This document shows positions 6,410 through 13,319 of a stretch of 14,757 bases of DNA, piece by piece. The stretch's first letter is position 1. Every line of letters starts with the position of its first letter. Source of the stretch: Pseudomonas sp. (GTDB taxonomy: Bacteria; Pseudomonadota; Gammaproteobacteria; Pseudomonadales; Pseudomonadaceae). The DNA lies in assembly GCF_030147005.1 (NCBI RefSeq), contig NZ_JASLAW010000253.1, forward strand, positions 1-14,757, given 5' to 3'. Made by a program: the position numbers and the translations under genes. The notes under the pieces are model-generated. The model searched no databases. It was not told the DNA's origin and saw only the letters and a program-made list of their open reading frames with translations.

Positions 6410-8875
6410 ATGAACACTCAACCTGTAAGTTCGAGCAATGTCGGTAAAAGTTCTGCCTTTTTTCCCTACTCAACCCCCGTCGGCGCGGCTGGCGCACCTG
6501 TAAATTCACGCGACGATGCGTTGTCGGCGTTTCCCTTTCCCCGCGATACGATCAAAGGTTGGATCCAGGACAAAGTCTGGAACGAAACCAATCAATGGAT
6601 CGATCCCGACAAGGTCTATCTGCATCAGTTTTCACCCGCTGCCAGCAGCCACACCGGCATCGCGGTAACGGGCTGGGAGCATCGCGGGGAGCCGACATCG
6701 TCGATGACGCTCACCGAGGCCGTCGCCAGTGATTTTTTCTCCGCCGAGCGCTACGGCGTGGCCGGCAAGGCCCAGGCCGTGGCGCATTTCATGTCGTCGA
6801 ACACCAGCCCGTTTTCGTTGTTCCACAGCGACAGCGTGCCGGATTTTTTCAGCCGGCTGGGCCGCTTGGTACTGGACCGAACCGGGCCCGGTTATCTCTA
6901 CTCGAAATTCCATGACGATGTGCCCAACGCCAAGGAGACCTGGCGTGATCTGGACTCAGTCTATGGCCTCTATCTGGATGGCCCAGGCAAGGGCCAATAC
7001 GGCGCGGACAACCAACTGCGAATGAAGCCCAGTGAATTGTTGAAACTGGTACGCGACGGGGATCTGCAGAAGAAAGTGACCGCCAAGCTGGATGATTTCT
7101 GGACGCAGCACGGCAGTGAATGGCGCACGCTGGCCAAGCAACAGTTTGTGATGGAGGCCCGTGCTGCGCGAGCCCTCAACCAGCAGGATGCCAAGCAGGG
7201 GCTGAGTGCACAGGCCTACGCCGCTGTGATGCAGGCAGCCGCGCCCAACGTGCCGCTCGAAGGGCCGGTAACGAAAGCACAGTTGCAGGCGCAAGCCGCG
7301 CCGGCCGGGGACACCAAAGCGCTATCCCTGGACATCAATGGCTATCGATCCAACGACATCGTGCGGTTTGTGGCCAAGGACGGCACCGAAACGCTGTATA
7401 TCCCGGGGAGCAAGCCCGCCCTGCAGACATTTAAAGACCGCGCCGCCGTGAATCAATGGGTGCTGGAACAGAGCAGGGAGCCTGCCAAGGCCACGGCGCT
7501 GGAGGAGCATTTCGCGCTGCGTGATCGCCAACAGGGTGTATTCGGGGCCCTGAGTGTCAACGGCGTGGACGGCACCTTGAATAAAATAGGTACGGGTGCG
7601 ATGGCGGCCAATGACAGCCATATCAACACCCGCAACTACCCCATCGGCGGCGATGTGTTCACCAACATGGCCACCCAGACACGCCAGCGCATCAACTACG
7701 ACGCCGACACGGAGATGAAGTCCAATGCCGAAGTCTACAAAGACGATGCGCTGGGCATGTTGCAGGCGGGCAACGCGGTGTTTTCCATTCCCCTGGCACT
7801 GCTCGGGCCGATTGGCGTCGCCATAGGCGCTACCTCCTACGGGGTTCAAGTGGGTATGGAACTCGACCAGGCCGTCGAAGGCGACACCCAGGCCGAGCGC
7901 AAAAGTGGTTTGCACGCCGCCGCGACGGATGTCGCGACCATGGCGTTCTTCCATGCGCTGGGCAAGGCCGCCCACTCTGACGGCGATCCCACTGTCGAGG
8001 CGACCACACAGGCGGCGCCGGGTGAAAGCGGCGGCGCGAGCGGCGATAAGCCGTTCTTCAATTATCGACGGGTGAACGGGCAGATCGGTGTGTTGATGAG
8101 CCCCAATCAGCCACCGCGATTACCCGCCGAGTTGGAGGGCCAGGTGAACCCTTTGTGGGATTCATCCATGGAAATCTACTTGCAGCCAGGATCGAAGCGT
8201 CCCTTGGTTCAGCCCAGCTATGAAATAGTGGAGCAAGCTGAGGCCACGCCTAAGAAACCGAGAGTTGACGAGTCGGAAAACGAGCTGTCGGAGGATGAGC
8301 GCTCGCCTTCTTCTGTCGCGTCGGACGCAACGTCCTCCGGGGATTACGATGCGTACGACGATGACAGCGTGCTCAAGACCAATCCTTTCAAAGACAGCGT
8401 CAGCCTGCCTGACGGTGGGTATTTCAACAGTCGTGGCATGATTGAGCGCACCGACGTGCCGAAGCTGTACCGCGTGGAAAAGGCCGACCGCGTCGAGCGC
8501 CGCGGTGATCCGCAAAATTATGGTTTTCGCGACTCCAATTTCTTCTCCGGCCCGGAAAAAATGATGGATGGCAACGTCGTGGTCGCCTCGCGATCAAAGG
8601 AGGCGGCGAAGTACTTTGGCGAAACCGAATTCGGTGGCGAATACAATCTTTACGAGATCGACGCTCGCGGCGTTCCGGTTGTTTCCTTCAACGAAAATAT
8701 TGAAGCCAACCCGCAATTCGTCGAAGCGCGTCAGTGTGTGGCGCCAGGCACTATCGAGCGCCTGCGCAATGAAGGTGTTTTGAACAGGTTTGCCAACGAC
8801 AGCTATCAGTTCGATGAAGTGCATGTGAATAATGATCAATTGTCCAGCGCGAGGATCACCAGAATTCCTCATTAA
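6410..8875 (+). CDS. Multidomain toxin/effector-like protein with possible ADP-ribosyltransferase C-terminus
   Basis: 821-residue protein with no Sec signal peptide. Residues ~40-430 resemble the dermonecrotic-toxin N-terminal family (DUF6543-like) found in large Pseudomonas toxins: DKVYLHQF near 67, DSVYGLYLDGPGKGQY near 183, then NGYRSNDIVRFVAKDGTE and LYIPGSKPALQTFKDRAAV. Residues ~450-482 (AGNAVFSIPLALLGPIGVAI) and ~509-525 are hydrophobic and could insert into a membrane. Residues ~610-660 are a disordered acidic Ser-rich linker that begins with PKKPRV. Residues ~684-821 follow the motif order of cholera-toxin-type ADP-ribosyltransferases: LYRVEK (Arg688), VVASRSKEAAKYFG (Ser727, Ser729), NLYEIDARG, then PQFVEA (Glu772) and YQFDEVHV. 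The first acidic residue of the usual ExE motif is Phe770, so activity and target are uncertain. The ATG has the good site CGGAGAG. It is short for its family, which often exceeds 1000 residues. The overall toxin call is fairly secure; the enzyme assignment is inference. Confidence 0.65.
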   Translation: MNTQPVSSSNVGKSSAFFPYSTPVGAAGAPVNSRDDALSAFPFPRDTIKGWIQDKVWNETNQWIDPDKVYLHQFSPAASSHTGIAVTGWEHRGEPTSSMTLTEAVASDFFSAERYGVAGKAQAVAHFMSSNTSPFSLFHSDSVPDFFSRLGRLVLDRTGPGYLYSKFHDDVPNAKETWRDLDSVYGLYLDGPGKGQYGADNQLRMKPSELLKLVRDGDLQKKVTAKLDDFWTQHGSEWRTLAKQQFVMEARAARALNQQDAKQGLSAQAYAAVMQAAAPNVPLEGPVTKAQLQAQAAPAGDTKALSLDINGYRSNDIVRFVAKDGTETLYIPGSKPALQTFKDRAAVNQWVLEQSREPAKATALEEHFALRDRQQGVFGALSVNGVDGTLNKIGTGAMAANDSHINTRNYPIGGDVFTNMATQTRQRINYDADTEMKSNAEVYKDDALGMLQAGNAVFSIPLALLGPIGVAIGATSYGVQVGMELDQAVEGDTQAERKSGLHAAATDVATMAFFHALGKAAHSDGDPTVEATTQAAPGESGGASGDKPFFNYRRVNGQIGVLMSPNQPPRLPAELEGQVNPLWDSSMEIYLQPGSKRPLVQPSYEIVEQAEATPKKPRVDESENELSEDERSPSSVASDATSSGDYDAYDDDSVLKTNPFKDSVSLPDGGYFNSRGMIERTDVPKLYRVEKADRVERRGDPQNYGFRDSNFFSGPEKMMDGNVVVASRSKEAAKYFGETEFGGEYNLYEIDARGVPVVSFNENIEANPQFVEARQCVAPGTIERLRNEGVLNRFANDSYQFDEVHVNNDQLSSARITRIPH

Positions 8876-8960
8876 TGAGTGCGCTTGATGTTGACCTATG
8901 GTGAGCCAGGGTGAGCGGTCGCCCACGGCGAGTGGTGTTTATGTTTATTTGGAGAGCCCT

Positions 8961-9329
8961 ATGCACTTAGGAAAAGTCACCCCCATCCTGCGGATTTTCG
9001 ACGAGGCCAAGGCACTGGAATTCTATGTTGATTTCCTGGGGTTCAAGGTCGACTGGCAGCATCGCTTCGAAGCAAACTTTCCGTTGTACCTGCAAGTGTC
9101 GCTGGGTGAGTGCGTGCTGCATTTGTCCGAGCACCATGGCGATGCGTCGCCGGGCGCAGCGGTGCGCATCCTGGCGCAAGGCGTGGACGCCTACCAGCAG
9201 CAATTGCAGGCCAAGGACTATCGTTATGCCAAACCTGGCGTGGAGGAAACACCCTGGGGCTCGCGGGAGATGAGCATCAAGGACCCGTTTGGGAATCGGG
9301 TGGTGTTTGTTGAGGAGGGTCAAGACTAA
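8961..9329 (+). CDS. Glyoxalase-superfamily (bleomycin-resistance-like) protein
   Basis: Small cytoplasmic protein of 122 residues with a single vicinal-oxygen-chelate (VOC) fold, resembling glyoxalase and bleomycin-resistance proteins. Visible features are VTPILRIFDEAKALEFYVDF at the N-terminus, the conserved LGFKVDWQHRF, LHLSEHHGD in the middle, and SIKDPFGNRVVFVEE at the C-terminus, the strand that normally carries a metal-binding Glu. Members act as dimers on varied substrates; the substrate here cannot be told. The frame is open from 8898, but GGAGAG at 8951-8956 and the family N-terminus place the start at ATG 8961. It lies 85 bases after the toxin-like gene on the same strand; a functional link is not implied. 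Confidence 0.85.
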   Translation: MHLGKVTPILRIFDEAKALEFYVDFLGFKVDWQHRFEANFPLYLQVSLGECVLHLSEHHGDASPGAAVRILAQGVDAYQQQLQAKDYRYAKPGVEETPWGSREMSIKDPFGNRVVFVEEGQD

Positions 9330-9335
9330 GTGGTT

Positions 9336-9362
9336 GCAACCCCGGTCAGTGACCGGGGTTGC
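9336..9362. terminator. Hairpin between convergent genes, possible bidirectional terminator
   Basis: GCAACCCCGGTCA (9336-9348) pairs exactly with TGACCGGGGTTGC (9350-9362). In practice this gives a 10-11 bp GC-rich stem with a short loop. It sits between the convergent glyoxalase and chemoreceptor genes and could stop both. There is no run of T on either side, so termination strength is uncertain. Confidence 0.6.
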
Positions 9363-9385
9363 CTGTGTGGCGGGCTTGCAGTCAT

Positions 9386-11305
9386 TTACACCCGGAAGTG
9401 ACTGACCATCTGCTGCAACTGGCTACCCAGGCGTGCCAGTTCCACGCTTGATTTTGCCGTCTCATCACTTGCAGTGGCGGTCTGCTCGGATACGTCGCGC
9501 ACGTTCACAATGCTGCGGCTGATCTCTTCGGCTACGGCGCTCTGTTGCTCGGCGGCGGCGGCGATCTGCTGGTTCATCGACTGGATGTTCGACACCGTGC
9601 GGGTGATGTTTTCCAGGGACACACCGGCTTTGCGCGTGAGGTCCACGCTGCTGTCGGTGAGGCTGCGGCTGTTGTTCATCACGTTGGCCACTTGCTGGGT
9701 GCCGTTCTGCAAACCGGCGACCAGGCCTTCGATTTCTTCGGTGGATTTTTGCGTACGCTGGGCCAGGCCGCGTACCTCGTCGGCGACCACGGCGAACCCG
9801 CGTCCGGCTTCACCGGCGCGCGCAGCTTCAATCGCTGCGTTGAGGGCCAGCAGGTTGGTCTGTTCGGCAACGGCCTTGATCACATCCATTACGCTGCCGA
9901 TCTTGTTGCTCTCTTGTTGCAGATGGGCCATGGCGTCGGTGGAGCGTGCCACTTCAGCGGCCAGACGCTCGATCTGGGCGATGGCTTCTGCCACCACTTT
10001 ATCGCCGGCGCGGGCCTGACCATCGGCTTCGGCGGCGGCCAGAGAAGCCTGTTCTGCATTGCGCGCCACTTCCTGAACGGTGGCGGTCATTTCATGCATC
10101 GCCGTGGCGACCTGGTCGGTTTCGATTTTCTGGCTGTTGACGCCGGCACTGGTTTGCTCGGTAACGGCCGACAGTTCCTCGGCAGCGCTGGCGATCTGGG
10201 TCACGCCGTCGCGAATGCCGCTGATCAGTTCGCGCAAGGTGGTGCCCATGCGCTGGATGCCTTGTTGCAGCACGCCCAGCTCATCACGACGGGTGACCTG
10301 GATATTGTGGCTCAGATCGCCGGAAGCGATGCGTTCCACGACGGCCAGGGTTTCCTGGATCGGGCGCGTGATCTGGCGTGTGATCACCCATGCGGCAATA
10401 ACGCCGACCAGCAACGCCAGCAAGGTGCTGATCAGCTGCAGGCTGCGGGCCTGTGCGCTTTCAACATCGCGGCGTTCCAGCTGAATGTCGTACAGCTTGT
10501 CGCTGATGGTCACGATATCGCTGCCTTGGGTGGTCATCTCGGCACGTGCAGTGACGATGTTGGCGTTGGCAGCCTTGTAGCTCTGCACGGCGCTGCGATA
10601 GGCCCCGAGTGCGGTTTCCAGAGAGGTCAGCGCGCTTTGTTCAGCGCTGCCGAAGACGGCGCTGAGGCTTTTCAAACCGGCGATGGCTTTCTCGATTTGC
10701 GCAGCGGCGACGGCTTCGGTTTCTGCGCTGACGTTGTTGGTATAACCACGCACCTCGTAGCGTGCCATCAGGAATTCCTGCTTGGCATTGCTCACGGCCT
10801 GCAACTGCGCGAAGCGCTCGGGGCTGTCGGGCATCTGCTGCACGCTGGCGTCCAGCGCATTGATTTGTGCATTGGCAATGTCGGCTTTGTCGCCCATGAC
10901 CTGGCGCGCAGCGTTGCCGTTGCGGTAAGCCTCACGCATTTTGTTCAGGGACTGCTGATACGCCGTAATGACCGCTTTCTGCTCATTGAGCAGTTTGAGA
11001 TTTTCCGGGCTCTTGAAGGTGTCCAGCAGTTTCTGTTGCTGGGACACGAAGCCGTCGAGGCTGGTCTGTACGTTCTGCGCCACGGCTTCATCACCGTTGG
11101 CCAGCATGTATTGCAGGCGCACGATGCGCAGTTTGGTCAGCGAGGCGTTGAGCTGGGTAATGTCGCTCATCCAGTTGCTGCGGTCGATCAAACCGCCGAG
11201 GCTGGTCCAGCCGGTGAGTGCCAGAATTGAGGTGAGGACCAGTACCAGGCCGAAGCCCAGGCCAAGTTTGAGGTTGACGCTGATGTTACCGAACCAGCTG
11301 TTCAT
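9386..11305 (-). CDS. Methyl-accepting chemotaxis protein with large helical sensor domain
   Basis: Inner-membrane chemoreceptor of 639 residues. Transmembrane helix 1 is at ~14-32 and helix 2 at ~288-310 (LISTLLALLVGVIAAWVIT). Between them is an all-helical periplasmic domain of ~250 residues, the size of the helical bimodular (HBM) type. RYEVRGYTNNVSAETEAVA in it resembles HBM receptors such as McpS; ligands of that group include organic acids and amines, and the ligand here is unknown. A HAMP linker follows (~308-362, with ITRPI and ASGDL). The signalling hairpin has the near-invariant tip EQTNLLALNAAIEAARAGE at ~475-495. No CheR-binding C-terminal pentapeptide is present. The start is ATG 11305, preceded by AAGGAG; the frame is open further upstream to 11461 but without a binding site. 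It stands alone, with no che genes nearby. Confidence 0.93.
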   Translation of the reverse strand: MNSWFGNISVNLKLGLGFGLVLVLTSILALTGWTSLGGLIDRSNWMSDITQLNASLTKLRIVRLQYMLANGDEAVAQNVQTSLDGFVSQQQKLLDTFKSPENLKLLNEQKAVITAYQQSLNKMREAYRNGNAARQVMGDKADIANAQINALDASVQQMPDSPERFAQLQAVSNAKQEFLMARYEVRGYTNNVSAETEAVAAAQIEKAIAGLKSLSAVFGSAEQSALTSLETALGAYRSAVQSYKAANANIVTARAEMTTQGSDIVTISDKLYDIQLERRDVESAQARSLQLISTLLALLVGVIAAWVITRQITRPIQETLAVVERIASGDLSHNIQVTRRDELGVLQQGIQRMGTTLRELISGIRDGVTQIASAAEELSAVTEQTSAGVNSQKIETDQVATAMHEMTATVQEVARNAEQASLAAAEADGQARAGDKVVAEAIAQIERLAAEVARSTDAMAHLQQESNKIGSVMDVIKAVAEQTNLLALNAAIEAARAGEAGRGFAVVADEVRGLAQRTQKSTEEIEGLVAGLQNGTQQVANVMNNSRSLTDSSVDLTRKAGVSLENITRTVSNIQSMNQQIAAAAEQQSAVAEEISRSIVNVRDVSEQTATASDETAKSSVELARLGSQLQQMVSHFRV

Positions 11306-11378
11306 CGAAAGCTCCTTGAGAGTGATGTCTGTCTGCTGGACGGTGTTGTTGTTTGAGCCAGCCAAGATGTGTAGGGCT

Positions 11379-11405
11379 GTATCGGCGGCAAAGGGCAATT
11401 CTGAA
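11379..11405 (-). promoter_or_regulatory. Candidate sigma-28 (FliA) promoter of the chemoreceptor
   Basis: Read on the minus strand, GCCGATAC (11379-11386) matches the FliA -10 consensus GCCGATAA at 7 of 8 positions. TTCA lies 15 bases upstream (11402-11405) where TAAA is expected, so the -35 is weak. The transcript would start ~65 bases before the receptor start. Pseudomonas chemoreceptors are often in the FliA regulon. The 299-base gap 11306-11604 otherwise holds only a weak possible fklB promoter near 11530-11560 and no gene. Confidence 0.5.
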
Positions 11406-11604
11406 ATACTTTTCTCGCTGGCCGTCGAAAGGGCGCTCGATCCATGCCGTGACCGTGACAACGATCGGGTACCAGAGCTACGGCCCGCCGCTCCGGCGGC
11501 CGGGGAGGGGGGCTGATCATGGGCCGGTCTTGTGTGCTAGTCTGCGGGCCCTTTTAGTTTTGGATGGCGCGGGAAATCGTGTTGTCCTACAGCGGAGCCT
11601 CTTC

Positions 11605-12222
11605 ATGTCCGAAGTTAATCTGTCCACCGACGAAACCCGCGTCAGCTACGGTATCGGCCGTCAGTTGGGCGACCAACTGCGCGACAACCCGCCACCGGGC
11701 GTCAGCCTCGATGCAATCCTGGCCGGCCTGACCGACGCGTTCGGCGGCAAGCCAAGCCGTGTTGACCAGGAGCAAATGGCTGCGAGCTTTAAAGTGATCC
11801 GCGAAATCATGCAAGCCGAAGCGGCTGCCAAGGCCGAAGCCGCAGCAGGCGCGGGCCTGGCATTCCTGGCTGAAAACGCCAAGCGTGACGGCATCACCAC
11901 CCTGGCATCCGGCCTGCAATTTGAAGTACTGACTGCCGGTGATGGCGCCAAGCCGACCCGTGAAGATCAAGTGCGCACTCACTACCACGGTACGCTGATC
12001 GACGGCACTGTGTTCGACAGCTCCTACGAGCGCGGCCAGCCTGCGGAATTTCCGGTTGGCGGCGTGATCGCCGGCTGGACCGAAGCCCTGCAACTGATGA
12101 ATGCCGGCAGCAAATGGCGCCTGTACGTGCCGAGCGAACTGGCTTACGGCGCTCAAGGCGTCGGCAGCATCCCGCCGCACAGCGTTCTGGTATTCGACGT
12201 CGAGCTGCTCGACGTTCTGTAA
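11605..12222 (+). CDS. fklB: FKBP-type peptidyl-prolyl cis-trans isomerase FklB
   Basis: Cytoplasmic prolyl isomerase of 205 residues; E. coli FklB has almost the same length. Residues ~1-100 are the helical FKBP N-terminal dimerisation domain (ETRVSYGIGRQLGDQL, later an Ala-rich helix AEAAAKAEAAAGAG). Residues ~101-205 are the FKBP catalytic domain, with RTHYHGTLIDGTVFDSSY, VGGVIAGWTEALQLM, WRLYVPSELAYGAQG, IPPHSVLVFDVELLDVL. No signal peptide is present, which separates it from the periplasmic FkpA/Mip type. GGAG at 11594-11597 selects ATG 11605. The frame is open upstream to 11353, but that part is not conserved-looking and overlaps the chemoreceptor promoter. Confidence 0.93.
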   Translation: MSEVNLSTDETRVSYGIGRQLGDQLRDNPPPGVSLDAILAGLTDAFGGKPSRVDQEQMAASFKVIREIMQAEAAAKAEAAAGAGLAFLAENAKRDGITTLASGLQFEVLTAGDGAKPTREDQVRTHYHGTLIDGTVFDSSYERGQPAEFPVGGVIAGWTEALQLMNAGSKWRLYVPSELAYGAQGVGSIPPHSVLVFDVELLDVL

Positions 12223-12254
12223 GACCCGCTTTGGCTTCAGGCGGAGCAAGCTTG

Positions 12255-12350
12255 CTGTGGCGAGGGAGCTTGCTCCCGCTCGGCTGCGCGGCAGTCGTGC
12301 GCCTTCAAGGGCGCTTCGCACCCCAGCGCAAGCAAGCTTGCCCGCCACAG
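12255..12350. repeat. REPIN with diverged arms
   Basis: CTGTGGCGAGGGAGCTTGCT (12255-12274) is mirrored by the end at 12350, whose reverse complement begins CTGTGGCGGGCAAGCTTGCT. The arms differ by several substitutions, yet each keeps its own small hairpin (GGGAGCTTGCTCCC on the left, GCAAGCTTGC on the right). It lies 33 bases after fklB, between convergent genes, and probably marks the 3' boundary of the fklB transcript. Confidence 0.75.
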
Positions 12351-12366
12351 TAAGCCTGCAGCTGCT

Positions 12367-12624
12367 TCATGGATGGAACTTGCCATTAAGCTCCGTCGCC
12401 GGGCGCAACGCTCGGGCATAGCAGAACAAAAACAAATTCCTGACCACTTCCTTCAGTACTCCCGGCTCACTTGAGCTCAGGCCATTTACGTCCAGGTCGC
12501 CCTGGTCCTGCAGTTCATTCAGCGCTTCCTCTTCCAGCACAGCACAGACTTCGCCGGTTTCCCGGTGCAGGATTCGCAGGTAAGGATGTGGGCGGTCCAG
12601 CCAGGCATCTATCAAATAAGTCAT
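12367..12624 (-). CDS. Small PA4570-like protein, probably iron-regulated
   Basis: 85-residue cytoplasmic protein beginning MTYLIDAWLDRPHPYLRILH, with an acidic centre (VLEEEALNELQDQGDLDVNG) and no signal peptide, membrane segment or metal-binding motif that I recognise. It resembles P. aeruginosa PA4570 in sequence, as I remember it, and in position next to ispB and rplU; that gene has no assigned function. The start is ATG 12624, preceded by AAGGAG. A strong Fur box overlaps its promoter, so expression should rise under iron limitation. It follows yjdM on the same strand but is separated from it by a hairpin and has its own promoter. The call is conserved hypothetical protein. Confidence 0.8.
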   Translation of the reverse strand: MTYLIDAWLDRPHPYLRILHRETGEVCAVLEEEALNELQDQGDLDVNGLSSSEPGVLKEVVRNLFLFCYARALRPATELNGKFHP

Positions 12625-12647
12625 GGTCGTTCTCCTTGATGGGTTTC

Positions 12648-12666
12648 AATGAGAATAATTCTTATT
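12648..12666. promoter_or_regulatory. Fur box
   Basis: AATGAGAATAATTCTTATT differs at one base from the perfect palindrome AATGAGAATAATTCTCATT, a classic ferric-uptake-regulator site. It lies 24 bases upstream of the small gene's start and overlaps the predicted -10. Fe-Fur bound here would block initiation. Confidence 0.88.
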
Positions 12667-12679
12667 CGTGGAATAGCAA
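12652..12679 (-). promoter_or_regulatory. Predicted promoter of the small iron-regulated gene
   Basis: On the minus strand TTGCTA (12674-12679) and TATTCT (12652-12657) are spaced by 16 bases. Each matches consensus at 4 of 6 positions. The -10 hexamer lies wholly inside the Fur box. Confidence 0.5.
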
Positions 12680-12748
12680 GGGCCTATTGGCGGTTTGCGC
12701 TTTTTTCTGTGTAGGGAGTTGAGCTCGATCAAGCAGGAGGGCAAAGCG

Positions 12749-12773
12749 CCATCCCACGGCGGGCGTGGGATGG
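12749..12773 (-). terminator. Hairpin downstream of yjdM
   Basis: CCATCCCACG (12749-12758) pairs perfectly with CGTGGGATGG (12764-12773) around the five-base loop GCGGG. It begins 11 bases after the yjdM stop codon when read on the minus strand. Only a short CTTT follows, so it is a weak-looking intrinsic terminator or a 3'-end stabiliser. Confidence 0.6.
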
Positions 12774-12784
12774 ATGCAACAGGA

Positions 12785-13126
12785 TCAGACCTTACGCACG
12801 AACTCGGATTTGAGTTTCATCGGGCCGATGCCGTCAATCTTGCAGTCGATATCGTGGTCGCCATCGCACAGGCGGATGTTCTTGACCTTAGTGCCGACCT
12901 TGACCACCAACGAGGTGCCTTTGACCTTGAGGTCCTTGATCACGGTGATGGTGTCGCCGTCCTGCAGGACGTTGCCCACAGAGTCTTTCTTCACGGTTTC
13001 ATCGCCCGCTACGTCGGCCTCGCCAGTGGCGGACCATTCATGGGCGCATTCCGGACAGACCAGTTGGGTGCCGTCTTCGTAGGTGTATTCGGAATTGCAT
13101 TTCGGGCAGGGTGGCAACGTGCTCAC
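12785..13126 (-). CDS. yjdM: Zinc-ribbon protein YjdM (PhnA family)
   Basis: 113-residue cytoplasmic protein of the YjdM family, historically called PhnA although it is not needed for phosphonate use in E. coli and its role is unknown. The N-terminal zinc ribbon has CPKC (Cys7, Cys10) and CPEC (Cys24, Cys27). The rest is the conserved SH3-like beta domain, with KKDSVGNVLQDGDTITVIKD and LKVKGTSLVVKVGTKVKNIR. The start is a GTG at 13126, placed 5 bases after AAGGAG; no ATG is available there. The gene is probably transcribed alone, between the ispB REPIN and its own downstream hairpin. Confidence 0.93.
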   Translation of the reverse strand: MSTLPPCPKCNSEYTYEDGTQLVCPECAHEWSATGEADVAGDETVKKDSVGNVLQDGDTITVIKDLKVKGTSLVVKVGTKVKNIRLCDGDHDIDCKIDGIGPMKLKSEFVRKV

Positions 13127-13164
13127 TAAAGCTCCTTGAGAGTCAGGATGGCTAAAAGTCGCAC

Positions 13165-13170
13165 ATTATA
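13165..13170 (-). promoter_or_regulatory. -10 element of the yjdM promoter
   Basis: Read on the minus strand this is a perfect TATAAT, 38 bases before the GTG start. No good -35 lies 16-18 bases upstream, so the promoter may rely on an activator. Confidence 0.5.
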
Positions 13171-13208
13171 TAGGGTTTTGTAGTCGGGAAGGTCGTACGC
13201 AATCTAAA

Positions 13209-13293
13209 TGGGAGCGGGCTTGCTTGCGAAAGCGGTGTGTCAGCCACACAGTTTTAAACTGACATACCGCATTCGCGAGCAAGCCTGCTCCCA
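13209..13293. repeat. REPIN (inverted REP pair)
   Basis: TGGGAGCGGGCTTGCTTGCG starts at 13209, and the end at 13293 reads, as reverse complement, TGGGAGCAGGCTTGCTCGCG. Pairing continues inward to GTCAG/CTGAC, giving ~35-base arms with about four mismatches around an AT-rich loop. It is 27 bases downstream of ispB on the minus strand and probably forms the 3' boundary of that transcript. Confidence 0.88.
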
Positions 13294-13319
13294 CACAGGC
13301 CCGCGTTTGCAGATACTGC

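Noticed and set aside
8876..8960. Intrinsic terminator after the toxin-like gene
   Set aside because: Only a weak GGG...CCC pairing with no T run can be drawn, so none is called.
8961..9329. Glyoxalase-like protein as immunity factor for the toxin
   Set aside because: It is a standard VOC protein with its own ribosome binding site, 85 bases away; nothing but adjacency supports a link.
9545..11230. 561-residue open frame on the plus strand
   Set aside because: It is antisense to the chemoreceptor, with no ribosome binding site or domain; the chemoreceptor frame carries all conserved motifs.
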